DNA of 64,000 bases from Diplonema papillatum (GCA_030068145.1 JAPJBO010000762.1:1-64000); one strand, 5' to 3'; counted from the first letter of the stretch, positions 38,135-50,098 are shown. A program made the numbers and translations. Notes: generated by a model not told the origin, from the letters alone.

Positions 38135-39807
38135 ACCACTTCCTGCGCTCAGATCTGTTCGCGAAGCTTGCCGGAAGGCATACGATTACTCGACGCGGGC
38201 GTTCGACGCGCCTTCCGCGGACAGAGAAAGAGCACGCGGCGCCATTGCATGTCACGTCAGTGAAGACGATGGATGTCGACGGTTTGCGAAGCAGGATGCG
38301 ACCTGAAGTGCGAGAGAGGTTCGACGAGACGTGGCTGACCGCGTTCCGACCAGATCTCGGTAACGTGTTGCCATCAGTGGGTGCGCCGTCGCGGCTGCAG
38401 GCTGCGCATGCTCGTCAGCTTTCCGAACACGGTGTGGCGCGTCCTGTTTCTGGTCCGGGTTTGCTAATGAACGTGCCGTTCACCGTCATAGAGGAGAAGG
38501 ACGGAGGATTGCGGCAGAGGTTCATCCTGTGGACCAGGGACGCAAACGACGCGGCCAATAGCACGGGCTACGAGGCGTCATTATCTCTGGAACATGTGTC
38601 GCGGTATCTGGAAGCCGTCCACCAGGAATGTGGCTCCACCCGCGATTTTAGAACCGGGTTCTATGCTGTGAGCATCCCGCCAGAGGCGCGCAAACTATTC
38701 CGTTTTTGCGATGCAGATGGTTCGTGGTGGGAGCTAACGCGCTTGCCGATGGGTCACTGCTGCGCACCAGAGCTCATGCATACTCTGGCTGCGGTGTCGG
38801 CAGGCCATCCGGACTTTGTTCGATCAGAGTTTGCTGAGACGAAGGTGGTCGTTGATGTGTGGATAGACAATATCCGCTACACGGGCCCGAAGGCTGAGGT
38901 TCGGAGAGCGACGCACCGCCTCGACCGCACGGCCGAGGAGTATTGCCTCACGTGGAAGGAAGCCGATTCCACAACAGCGGTTGCACGGTATGATTTCATC
39001 GGGGTTCGGTGGAATCACTCTACTCGAGAAGTTGCCGTTAGCCAAAAGCTCAAGAAAAAGCTTCTGAAAACACGATACGCGATGGGACTGGGATCTCTCT
39101 CGGCTGGCGAGCTGGAGACACTAGGCGGTCGCCTCCTCCACGCTTCGGCTGTTGCAGGGGTTTTCCCCGGTTCTTTTTGGTTTGCCCTAAAGTTTTTGCG
39201 AAGAGTGACGAATGCGCTTAATCGTGCGATGAAACTGCCGTCTGACATTGTTGCTCTATCCCCAAGTGTTTGTGCATCTTTGCAATCCTGGATTGATGCG
39301 GTCATGAAGCCGCGAGTAGTTCTGTCGTCTCGGGGCCCTCCTGCGATAACGGCGTTTGTTGACGCCAGTAAAAAGGGTTGGGGTGGCGTCCTTGTCGACT
39401 CCCGCACGGCTGAGGTTTCGATTCTGGGCGCAGCTTGGCTGCCCGAAGAGACCAGACTGCACATCAACGAGCTTGAAGCTCTTGCGTTCGAGCGCGTGAT
39501 TGCAGCTCTGCCAACCTCTGTGGCGGGAGGCAGAGTCGATATCGTAGTTGACAACACCACCGTTAAGGGGGTGGCCCGGAAAGGTGCCTGTGTCAAAAGT
39601 AAGGTACTGAACTGTGCGGTCACGAACGGCCTTGTTCGATTGAATCATTTGAAATGTGCGATATCCGTCCGGTGGGTACGTAGCGCCGGAAATCCGGCTG
39701 ACTTACCGTCGAGAGTACCCCTGACGGCCTTCACCTCGGGGTCCCTTCGTTTGGTCACACAAGCGGTAAGGGACTTCTTCACTGGCGGAGTGGCGGATGG
39801 AAGGTGA
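38135..39807 (+). CDS. YR-1 reverse transcriptase and RNase H (right copy)
   Basis: Almost identical to the left copy (one difference noticed: L-Q-P versus L-Q-A in the fingers), with W-I-D-N at 38860-38871, motif A Asp at 38644-38646, and an intact RNase H to the stop at 39805-39807. The frame is open across the recombinase region, so it again depends on a -1 shift or internal start. High identity means the arms duplicated recently or are kept alike by gene conversion. Confidence 0.87.
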
Positions 39808-40301
39808 CGTCGTCGTTGCGGTGGATTCCTATCCCCCAACTGGCGAGTCTTTCTATCCCTTCCGCAAGTTGTACGTTGCAAAGTGCTGGTTTTAATAGCT
39901 TCCTCTTCCCTTCTTCTTGATACGGTTCGGCAGAAGCGATCATGCAAGTTGTGCGAAAAAGGCCGAGGTGCTCAAGCGACAATTCTTGCAGTTTACGATG
40001 GGAATAGTCGCCAGCAATGGAGGCCCAATACGCACACACTACCTACCCCAGGTACTTGTGGGTGGCCTGGGTGGGTGAAGTCTACTCAACATTCTCATGC
40101 CCGCCCTCCCTTGCCCCCGGTGACGTCGTCGTTGCGGTGGATTCCTATCCCCCAACTGGCGAGTCTTTCTATCCCTTCCGCAAGTTGTACGTTGCAAAGT
40201 GCTGGTTTTAATAGCTTCCTCTTCCCTTCTTCTTGATACGGTTCGGCAGAAGCGATCATGCAAGTTGTGCGAAAAAGGCCGAGGTGCTCAAGCGACAATT
40301 C
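39791..40301 (+). repeat. Split direct repeats B1-A2-B2 of YR-1, right copy
   Basis: The mirror image of 30941-31455. B2 lost ATGGAAGG at its start. Confidence 0.88.
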
Positions 40302-40709
40302 CCTCTAAAAGCTTGCTTTCGAGGTGGGACAACCTCTAAAAGCTTGTTTTCGAGGTGGGACAACCTCTAAAAGTTTGCTTTCGAGGTGGGACAACCTCTA
40401 AAAGTTTGTTTTCGAGGTGGGACAACCTCTAAAAGTTTGTTTTCGAGGTGGGACAACCTCTAAAAGTTTGTTTTCGAGGTGGGACAACCTCTAAAAGTTT
40501 GTTTTCGAGGTGGGACAACCTCTTAAAGCTTGCTTTCGAGGTGGGACAACCTCTAAAAGCTTGTTTTCGAGGTGGGACAACCTCTAAAAGCTTGCTTTCG
40601 AGGTGGGACAACCTCTAAAAGTTTGTTTTCGAGGTGGGACAACCTCTAAAAGTTTGCTTTCGAGGTGGGACAACCTCTAAAAGTTTGTTTTCGAGGTGGG
40701 ACAACCTCT
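40302..40709 (+). repeat. 31-bp tandem array, right arm
   Basis: About 13 units, the inverse of the array at 30669-30940 and longer by several units. Confidence 0.92.
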
Positions 40710-40710
40710 C

Positions 40711-40985
40711 AATCCTACCTATCCAATGTTGGGACGCTGTTACCGCACGTCCAAGGCCAAGGTTCGGAGGTTGTCCCCACTGAAAAACAGACGTATGCAG
40801 GTTGTCCGGCTTCAAAAGTGTTCTCTTGGAGGCCCCCCCGCCTCAAACAGGCTGCGTGGTTGTGACGAAGACGCACTATAGAGAGCGACACGCCAGGCCC
40901 GACCCACAGTACAGTGAATGTTTACCGACCCCCCCCCCTTTCTGAAAAATCGGTAAACAATGTTTACCAAAATGTTTTTTACACC
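40711..40985. repeat. Outer flank of the giant inverted repeat, right arm
   Basis: The inverse of 30407-30668 with scattered substitutions and a different C-run length. Homology ends near CACCTTCCC. Confidence 0.75.
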
Positions 40986-41909
40986 TTCCCAATACACGTG
41001 GCAATTTTTGGTGTGGCAAACGTGTACACGTGAATGCTGGGCGAATTTTTTAATCACAGGAGTTCAGTTCTGTCAGTGTGAGACTTAGCTAGCTATTTGG
41101 CCAGCTAGCTATTTTTAGCTATTTATAGCTAAAAATAGCTAAAATAGCTGCCCAGACGACTGAAAATATGTTCACGTCTTTTTCGTCAGAAAACCTCAGG
41201 TAGGTGCCCAAAAATGCAAAAAAATTGCGACGAAACCAGATTTTCTGCCTCGTTCTCGTTTTCAGAGTCGCCCAACCCCCCCCTGGTACCCCCCCCCGCC
41301 AGGGGTGGAAACTGAACCTGGCCCGTCTGGGTTTTGGGTTTTATGTTTCCTGGGGGGGGTGGCTTGTCCAGGACACCAGCGTTTGTACTTAGAAGAATTC
41401 GAGGCCCACCTCACGGATTTTGTGAAAGTTTGAAGAATGGGGGGTCCGGGGGGCCAAGCCCCCCGGCCGGACGGTACGGTACGCCAAGGTACGCCTTCGG
41501 CGTTTTTTCGCGTTGATCTTCGGAAACCCAGTGCTTCTAGTGGATGTCCCGAAAACTATACAATATTACAGTATGTGGCGTATATTTGCGGGAATATCAA
41601 AATACAATCATTCCCCGCAAGTTACCCCTCCGAACCTTCAACTCGTATGGGATAGCCGGAACATTCGACGTTGTCTATCATCAGAGGCAGAGTATGCTTG
41701 CGGACAACGTCCCGAACGGCAAGACAAGGAAAGAAACTCCGAAGCTGTGCTTTCAATTTTCCCCAGTTCCAGGTCAGGGTGGGAACCAAAGTGAAAAGTC
41801 CTAGCAAGCAAGCCGTCTTCGTTTTACCAAAAATGATTTACGGCACATTGAAAAACAGAACAGTTTTATTTTATGTACCAATGGACTCGGGGTACGTACG
41901 GCAGTATGG
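40986..41909. other. hAT-type terminus at 41073 and unannotated DNA
   Basis: CAGTGTGAGACTTAGCTAGC at about 41073 resembles the terminus at 27424 and is followed by AGCTA-rich hairpins. It may be the 3' end of the hAT-like gene on the minus strand that ends at 41910. From 41200 to 41890 I see no gene, only C-, G- and T-runs. Confidence 0.45.
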
Positions 41910-44157
41910 CTAAGACGACGATGACGACGACGACGATGAACATGATGATGATGCTGATGATGATGATGATGATGACGACGACACGTTGCTTCGCTTTATG
42001 GCCTTGGGCGGCGGACAAGAGGGCGGGCATGACGAGGCACGTTTTCGTTTGCCTTGTGGGACTGCGGGAACAGCTGCTGAGGAACGATTGTCAGTTGTTG
42101 ACGGGGCGGGTTTAGTGGCCGGTGTCGTGCGTTTGCCTTGTGGGACTGCGGGAACAGCTGCTGAGGAACGCTTGTCAGTTGTTGACGGGGCGGGTTGAGT
42201 GGCCGATGTCGTGCGGAGGCGTTTGTGTGTTCGCAGTGTATCGGGCTGGTGGGTTTGCTTTCTTTTCGCTGAAGCCGTAACAACAGGGAGCTCAATAGGC
42301 AAAGCAGATGCAGGCTGCGATGGAGCTGCTACGGCAGACGGCGCTGCAGAGGCTGATGTGGACCCTCTTGGCCGAGAAGTGGCAGGTCTTGATTGAGCAG
42401 TGTTGGCAGGCGACGACGTAGCTGCGTTGGCGGCTGGGGCAACTCGTGAACGAGCACCCGCGGAAGGGGTGCTTCGAGCTTTCGGCTGCTGCCCAGGCGA
42501 TGAGGTAGCTGCGTTGGCGTCTGGGGTAACTCGCGATCGAGAAACCGCGGATGGAGTGATGCTTGGGCGGGCCACCGGCTGCTGCCCAGTCGGACCTGCC
42601 ACGCGAGCCGTCAGCAGAACCGCAACGATGCTGGCAATTGCGATGTTACCCCGGAGGCCCTTTACCCCGAGCCAATGCGCGAGATCTCGTTCACGCAGTT
42701 CGTCGACGGTCCGCTGGACGGCAGGGTCTTGCCCTCGGCGATGCATGGCCTCTACCCATGTCCACGTCTTCCGGTTCCGCTCCGCCTCCGAGTCGGTCCC
42801 CTTTTTAGGGCGCCCGCCACAATCCCTTCGGTCCTTTACGTTCCAGAACCGGATGCCATCCATCAGGAAGTCGTGAGCATCAGCCGGTGGAGGACCGTTC
42901 TTCGATATCAGCATCTCTTGGCTGATTGTTTCCACCTCCACCCGGTTTCTGAGCTCGCTAACTCGCCAGCGCATTTCGCCGAAGTCGCGCTCTACGCCGC
43001 AGCTGCTGGCACACCCGGTGCAGAGTGTCACTTGAAGGACACGAGCGGCACGAGAACCCTGGTCCGACAACTCCACCAAACGCGCCCTCCAGAAGTCGAG
43101 GAAGAGAAGTTTCGTGCTCCGGGCGGCCTCCTTGACCTTCCCCCAGTCTTTCAGCAGCGCGCTGTGCTCCTTGTCGTTCGGGTACGCAAGTTCGCACATG
43201 CGCGTCCATGCAGACTCACCGTAATCGGTGTCGACAAGACGTTCCTTCAGGAGACCGACATCCAGCACGGTGACGGCGTCTAGCACGTTGGCAGACATGA
43301 CGGTCTCCGGGACCAGCAACGAGATGGCACGATGATGGACGCTGAGGTACGCGTCCGGGACATCCATCACCGCAAGTGCGAGCTGCGCCTTCTGCAGGTA
43401 GGCAGCAATCTGGCTGGCCTGACCCGCCTCCAACTGCCCAATCAGCTGCGGACACGCAAGGGCTCCGAATAGCTGAGACAAGTACCTCAGGCCAGTCACG
43501 AATTTTTCCTCGCACAGCTTCTTCGAAATCCGGAGCCGTTTTTTCGTCACCTTCTGCCGCTTTTCCGACTTCCCCTTCTTCTGCGCCCGCCTGACGACTG
43601 ACTCCATGCTGAGGCATTTCGCCCACGCGTCGCGCATGCGAGACGCTTTCGTCATCGACGTTGCCCATTTCTTGAGCCAGCGAATTCGCCAGCTGCCATC
43701 CGGTTTCAACGCCGTCTTCCCCGCTTCGGAGCACGCTTCCCGAAGGGTACGGCGCATCAGCGTGCTGGATTTAAAAATCCGATTCACCGACCGAACGGTG
43801 CTGGCGATCTGCTTTACAGCGGGATCTTCCAGAACAAACTTCAACTTTGTCTGAAGCAGGTGAGCCGCATCGAGCGCTTTAGCGATGCCCTTTTTTTTGC
43901 GCCCGCTGTTTTTAGCGATCAGCGCTATCACCCCTTCATTTCGACCTATCATAGTCGCGCCGTCGTCGGAACACCACCCATAAATGTCCGACATGCTGAC
44001 GGAGAGGGGGTTGAGCAGCTTCGTAACTGCCTTGTACGTGGCGTCCCCAGTCGCGCTCGCGTTGTCCGACCCCTTCGGAACGTTTGGCACAAGCCCAATG
44101 AAGGTCTCCTTCAAAAGACTGGGTTCCGAGGCATCGGCGTATCGCACACGTACGCCT
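41910..44157 (-). pseudogene. hAT-like transposase-derived gene, 5'-truncated
   Basis: A frame of about 745 codons without its N-terminus. The segment Y-G-W-C-S-D-D-G-A-T-M-I-G matches the second catalytic Asp region of hAT transposases; near residues 385-420 V-E-R-D-F-G-E-M-R-W-R resembles the hAT dimerisation domain. The BED finger and first Asp region are missing because the R2/NeSL-like LINE abuts at about 44158. The C-terminal third is low complexity: Ala/Pro/Ser-rich, three copies of a 28-residue unit (84-bp repeats near 42050-42215), a basic stretch and a poly-Ser tail from ATG/ACG triplet repeats (41918-41978). Host domestication is possible but unproven. Confidence 0.6.
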
Positions 44158-47100
44158 ATCCCGAGGGTTTGGCTCGTTGTCTATTATGCCGCGGTACTTG
44201 CCTTCTTTGACAGCTGTTGCGTAGGCTGTCGCCGCCCCCCCTGGCTTCTCCGCTGCCCTCTTAGCGTACTGGGGATTCGATGGCTGCAGGGGGAAGGTGA
44301 CGGCGACATCTAACACAACGGTGGTGCCGTCCCGGACATACCTGATGTCCGGGCGCTTCCGCTCCGTGTTCGAAAACACGGGGCGCTCGACCGCCGGGGC
44401 CAGCAAGCCACGGCGGGCGAAGTCAGCGATGACGTCGCGGAGTGCATTGTGCATTCTCGTCCGGCGGCCGCCGGAGAAGCAGCTCCGCGCATGCACTCCG
44501 TCAACGTCTGCCGAGCCTGTCCCGCAGAGGCGACAGATGCTCGGCATGGGGGCGATGGGCAGCCCGAGCCGAAGCCGGATGGCCACCGCGAGCTCCGCGG
44601 GGGATAGCCACAGCCTGGGGTCTGCCTCCGCGTTGCCGTAAAGCCACGCGGACGCATGTTGGCCGGAGCAGCTTTGGATCCGCGCCCGGATTTGGACCTG
44701 CTTCAGGGCCAGCGCCGACCCTTGGAGCTGGCCTGACCTGCCCAGCTCCTCAGTCATCGAGATGATGAGGGCCTTGCGCCGCTCGTCATGAACCGTCGCG
44801 GACCACACTTTCTGTCCACGTCCCCCGTAGTTATCCCGTGCCTGCAGAGCGTTCTGGATCTTCTCCAAAACGGTTTCGAAGGGTGCAAGGCGCGGGTCAT
44901 CGAGGGACGCTAGGAAAGTGTCGTCCTCGTCCAGAAGCATGGCGTGCGGCAGCACGTAGGGGGTCACCAGGGATGGAAGGCAAGCCTCGCCGTCAAAGGT
45001 GGCCGCGATATGCGCGATCGCCGCTGTGTCTGCACAGGAGTGCAGACCCAGGCCGCCTAGCCTGACGGGAAGGGAAGCCAGGGCCCAGGCGGAGGCGTCC
45101 GTCTCGATACCCGTGATCGTCGCCAAGCAAGACTGCGTGGCCTGATCGATGCAAGCGAAGTCGAAGACGGCCCCCACAGCGCGCATGAGGTGGACGACGC
45201 TGACGAAGCCGGCGCAGAACTTCAGCAGAGTCAGAGCCACATGCGCATCCGGGAGGGAGGCTATCATCCGCATCTTCCTCTCGGCGCCTTTGACCGCTTC
45301 ATCGACGAAGACACGCATCTTCTCGGGGGAACCGCAGGGGACGCCAAGGTGCTGAATCTCGTCTAGCGGACAAGTCTCGATGCCTTGCAGGGCCTCGGGG
45401 ATTGTGGCGCCGGGGGCGACGGACAGCCTGCACTTCCCCCGATTCAGGCTGAGCCCGACCGCTGTCGCCCTGTCTTCGAAGTCCCGCAGCCAGCGGCCGA
45501 GGGAGTCGAGCTCCCCCCCAGCCGCCCCGTCATCGAGGAAGAACGACAGAAGGTCAAGCTCCGCCTGGCTCAGCGCCCCCTCAGGGGCGCCCCGGGTTGC
45601 CGAGGATCCTGCCGGTGGCGGCGACGCTGCTGGGTCCCCCGAGCCTGGGGCCTGCGCCGGCACTAGAGGGGTGGGCTGGCCCTCGATGGCGCCAGGAGGC
45701 TCCGGCTGACCGGAGTCCCGTGCTTGCGTCGCGGGGGCAGGATCGGCGGGCGCCTGCGACGAAGCCGCGGGGACGGGCAGCTGATCCTCGGGGCTCGGCG
45801 GAACAACGACATCGTGCAAGGCGAGGCTGAAAAGCAGCGGCCCCAAGGGGTCCCCTTGTTGGACTCCACACTCGGAGGAGATCCTCCGGTCGCCCACCAC
45901 TAGCGCGGAGTGTTTCTCGTACGCTGCCAACGCGTACCCCAACAGTTGGGGGGCGTGTCGGTTGACACTGCGGATGATCGCTTCCCGCCGCAGCATATTG
46001 AAAGCGTTGGCGAAGTCGATCTGCAGTATGCCCCTGTCGGTCACGTCTCTGTCGCGGTACAGGGCCGCAACCCTGCGGATGGCGTGCACGCCTGCGTCGG
46101 CCCCCGCCTTGACACTGACACCGACTTGCCCACTCCGCAGGAGGACGTTCGCCCCCAGGTCCTTGATTGCCCGGTCGGATGCGAGGACCTTGCCGGCCAC
46201 CCGGCGCAGGATCTCCCCACATGCAATGGGCCTGATGCCGCCGGACTTCTTAACCAACGGGACGAGCCTCGCCCCGAACAGGTACGGCCGGGCGGCTGCA
46301 GCCACCCTACCGGAAGAAAGGGCCCAGACCGCGTCTGCCACTGCCTCTTTGAACGACCCGGAGACGTCCCACAGGTCGAGGAGGTGCTGTGCAGACAAGC
46401 CGGACGGGCCGGCGGCGGTGCCTTTCGGCATCTTCTTCAGCACCCGGCGGATGACGCCCGGGGAGGGCTTCGCCACGGCCACGGGCCGCAGGCTGCGGTC
46501 GTCAGGCAGCTCGGGGGCAGGGGGGTGCAGTTCCATCAGGGCCGCCAGCGTGGCGTCGTCCGCCGGAGCAGTCTGCGCCGCGGAAAGCGCAGAGACGGCC
46601 CGCGAGTAACATCGGTCGCGGGCCCGCCGGAGGACCTGCCTCACAGTGGCCCCGTCCAGGTCGTCCACGGACTCGACGTCCGTTTGCAGCTCGAGCCTGT
46701 TGTCGACGTCGTCCGCAACCGGGTAGGTTCGCCGGCGCGCGCGGCGTTCGGCCTTCCCGGCTGAGACGGCCCGGGCCTCAGCCCACAGGGTGTCCAGCTG
46801 CCCGGCCCTCCAAAGGCGGACGCGGCGGCGGAGGGCCTCCGTCACCGCCTTCCGCCCCCCCCGGTGGGTGGTCGCGAGGACGAGGGGGGCGAAGGCGTAC
46901 GCCCGCAACCACCCGGCGTCATCGGTGGCTGCCCTGAGGACGGTCTCGAAGAGAGCTGAGACCTGCGGCTTTGCGGCTGCCGGTACCCGCTCCAGAGTAC
47001 GAATGCCGGCAGTCGCAACCTCTTCGAACGTGAAGGGGATTGCTCCCCCCCGATAGCCTTCCTGGCCCGCGGCCCCGGGAGCGCCCCCTGATGGCTCCGC

Positions 47101-50088
47101 GGGAGTCCGAGGCGGGATCGCCGCCGGCTCCCTCCCGCCAGCCACGGCTTCCCGGTAGGCCTTGGAGCAGGGGCACCACATCCGGTGTCTACCCCTCCGT
47201 TCCCCGGTCGTGCGGCAGATGCACACGGGCGCCGGTGCCCTCTGCGACCCCGCTGCGCTCTGCAGACTGGCCGATGGCGGCCCCGTGCTGGCCGGTGCCG
47301 GTTCTGCGCCCGTGGGGGCCGGGTCCTGTGCGTCGCTGGCTGCCGGCCCCGGGTTGGGGTGGATGTCCCCATCCACGCAGAGGTTGTCCCCGCCCCGCCC
47401 TCGCGAGAGGACGCGGACGGCCGCGGAACTGCAGCCCCCCGAGGGGCCCGGCAGCGGCCCCGGGTTGCGCTCGACGTCCCCGTCAACGCAGGGGTCGTCC
47501 CCCCCCCTTCCCAGGGAGACGTGCGCGTGCGGGGGCGCTGGGGCATGGGCGGCCCGGACGCTGTCCGGGAAGAGGACAGGCGTCAAGGACGCGGAGGACG
47601 AAGCCGGGGGACTTCGCCTCGCCGCCGTGCCTCTCCCTCGGCCGGCCGAAGCAGGGGCCGAAGGGCTGCGCCGCCCAGTCGCCAGCCGAGCGGCCAAGGC
47701 CCGGGCCGCCGCCGCTATACCGGCGCCCCGGCCTCGCCCCATACCCGCGAACGACTTCCGCCTGACTACGGAGGCCGGAGTCCCAACTGGCGACCGGGAC
47801 GCGGGGCGCTTAGCAGGGGTCCCCGGTGTTCCGCACACAGCATTCAGCAAGCTCTGACAAGCTTGGCTGACGGGTGGGCGCGGGTCCGGCGAGCAGGCTG
47901 CCCCCGCCGGGGTGTGAGCGTTGCCGCCCGGCCCAGCGGCGGGGGTCGCCGTCTCTGACGGCCCTCCCGGCCCCGGAGCGGGAGGACTGGGGCACGGGAG
48001 GTGCGCCCCCCCCCAGGCACTGCCTGTCGGGAACGACGCTTCCGACGGAGTGCCCCATGCTAGGCCAGAAGGGGGCGTCTCCCACCCGGCGAGGGGGTCT
48101 TCGGCGCTGTGGGGCTGCTTGCGGCGCCTAGCCGCTGGCGTGTCGACCGGCGAGCGCGACGCAGGGCGCTTGTCGCCGGGGACCAAGCCGGCCCCCGGAG
48201 TGCCGGGCCCGACCCCCGGGGACGGGCCGTACCGGGCAGGCCCGGCCCCCGCGACCGGCGGCAAGCCAGTTCCGGCGCCCCCCTCTCCGGGGCTGACTTC
48301 CGCTGGGGCCGCGGCTAGGCCGGACCTGTCGTTCGTGGCCGACCCGTTCCCGAGGCCGGCCTCCGAGGGTGCCTCCGGTTGGCCGGGTTCGGCGCTCGCG
48401 TCGCTCGCCGGCTGGCCCGCCAGCGACAAGCCGCCCCCGGGCCCCACGTTGCCGGAGCCCGGGCCGCTCCCGTCACCCCCGTCGCGATCGTCGCCTCCGC
48501 CGCGGCCCCCCACGTCGCCCGACGAGCCCGACTCCGATTCACCATCAGAGTCCGACTCGTCGGAGTCCGGGAAGGGCTCGACAGCCGAGGATCCGCTCGC
48601 CGCCAGGTCCGCGGCGTGACGGAACCGACGACGCTCCCGCCGGAGCTTGCGCTCCGCGGTCTGGGCGTCGGCTGCCCTGCCGCCCGCCCGCCCCCCCGGC
48701 GCTCCGGCGGGTTCTACCTGGTCGGCCCCCTCGATAGCGTCGGGGGAACCGGCCTGGTCTGCCACATCGCGAGCTGCGCCGGCTGCGACCGGGGCGGCCT
48801 CCCTGTGGGGCGCGGCAGGACCCACCGGGTCGCCCTCGCCGCACGAGGCGGCGGGGACGACCTGGTCTGCCCCGCCGGCGGGAACCCCCGCGTCCCCGGG
48901 CAGCGACAGTGCCCTGGGCCGGGACGCAGGCGGAGGCAGGCTCCCGTCCCGAGGGGAGGCAGGGGACGACGCCGTCCTGTTCGACGCGCTGCCGAACAGG
49001 ACACGGTCGCAAGCGGGAGCCTCGCGCTCGAAAGCGGCCTCCTCACCCTGCTCCGCCCCCCTCGGAGCAGGGTGAGGGGCGGCGGGGCCCGCCTGCAGGA
49101 CGGGCTGGAGCGGGGCCCCGAAAGGGCCCGGTGCCGCGAACGGGAAGCCCTGTTGGGGGCCACCCTGAGCCGGCTGGGCCTGGGGCCTCTCCGCCTGCCA
49201 CCGCAGGCAGAGCTCGCGCATGTGGCGGAGGCCCCCGTCTCCCACCGCCACATGGGCCACGACGAGCGAGTCGCGGCCCTGGGTCACGGCATCCTTGCGA
49301 TGCCGGGCCCGGTGCTGGGCTTCCTCCCCGGCGGTGGTGCTGAGCCTACCGCACACGAGGCAAAGAGCCTCCACCGGGGTAGGGGCCCAGCTGTTGAACT
49401 CGCGGAGGAGCTGGGCTTCCAGCTCCTCCGCGCGTTCTTGCGCCCGGCGGACCTCCCGCCGGGCGGCCAGCACCTGCGGGAGCAGCGGGCCCTCCGGCAG
49501 GTCGTCGTCCGCGTACGGGCCCGCGGCCTGTACGCCCTGGCTGCGCCGAGCTGGCGCAGCCGTCGACCGCGTTGCCTGTTGTGTTGGTTGATTGCGAGGG
49601 GGGTGGAAGGAACGGTTGGGGTATTGGGGGTGAACAGGAAAGCGTACCTGCCCCGGGCGCGGGTGCCGATTCGGGCACCTGGCGTCCCTGCATCTGCCCC
49701 GCTGGAAGGCCGGGCAGACCGGGAGCAGCCGGTGCACGAACCGGCACTGCACCCGACGGCAGCCCGCGCGTCGGAAGTTGAAGTCTCTGCAGACTTCACC
49801 TTCCCGCGCGGATTGCGCCGGGTGCACCCGGGCCCGGGGGACGGCTGCGGCGTCATCGGCGGCGGCGGCGGCGGCGTCGTCAGCGTCGGCGGCGTCGTCA
49901 GCGGCGGCGGCGTCGACAGCGGCGGCAGCGGGAGAGCTCCGCCTGAGCGCCTCCGCAAACGAGCGGGGCAGCGGAACCGGGCCAGCGGACGCGGCGGCGT
50001 CCGCACTCCTACCGGCGGCAGGGGCCGCCTGCCCCTGACCACCCGGTGGCGTCCGGGGGGGCCGATCCCCCCCCGGGGACGGCGGCAT
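44158..50088 (-). CDS. R2/NeSL-like LINE polyprotein: CCCH fingers, 2A pair, RT, endonuclease
   Basis: One frame of about 1976 codons from ATG 50088 (M-P-P-S-P-G); the frame also runs upstream through poly-Lys from the A-run and downstream to 43936 through foreign DNA. Order: Ala/Pro-rich start; two CCCH fingers (49663-49792, C-x8-C-x4-C-x3-H and C-x7-C-x4-C-x3-H); a CCHH finger (49285-49345); a long Pro/Gly/Asp-rich linker; two 2A-like motifs (47455-47478, 47344-47367); RT with F-A-N-A-F-N, Q-Q-G-D-P-L-G-P and F-L-D-D (45530-45541); a C-x2-C/H-x3-C knuckle (44477-44533); and a P-D...D endonuclease (R-P-D-I near 44331-44366, L-D-V-A near 44294-44318). No stops over 5.9 kb. The 3' end of the gene is missing. 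Confidence 0.85.
47344..47478 (-). other. Tandem 2A-like motifs in the R2/NeSL-like ORF
   Basis: D-V-E-R-N-P-G-P (47478 to 47455) fits the 2A consensus fully; D-I-H-P-N-P-G-P (47367 to 47344) differs at Glu only. They lie in a 37-residue direct repeat, each preceded by R-G-G-D-x-x-C-V-D-G. Skipping would release the zinc-finger part (about 877 residues), a 37-residue peptide and the RT-endonuclease. Confidence 0.75.
49663..49792 (-). other. Two CCCH zinc fingers of the LINE protein
   Basis: Two CCCH fingers about 16 residues apart near residues 100-142. CCCH fingers usually bind RNA; their use here in binding the element's RNA is an inference. Confidence 0.75.
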
Positions 50089-50098
50089 CTTCTCAACG

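Larger units (their letters stand above)
37453..40301 (+). mobile_element. YR-1 retrotransposon, right copy, internally deleted
   Basis: Inverse orientation to 30941-35324. A1 (37453-37566) is joined directly to the middle of the recombinase gene; gag and the recombinase N-terminal domain (about 1.5 kb, 33690-35210 in the left copy) are absent. RT-RNase H, B1 (39791-39985), A2 (39988-40118) and B2 (40119-40301) remain, B2 lacking 8 bp. Both ends abut the 31-bp array: GTGGGACAA before A1 and CCTCTAAAAG after B2 together rebuild one array unit, so this copy sits cleanly in the array. Confidence 0.88.

Noticed and set aside
30401..40990. The giant inverted repeat as one transposon with very long TIRs
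   Set aside because: No matching TSD was found at the outer borders of the homology.
43936..44157. Last 74 codons of the long minus-strand LINE frame
   Set aside because: They overlap the hAT-like gene in another frame and do not match the LINE C-terminus known from 17461-17958.
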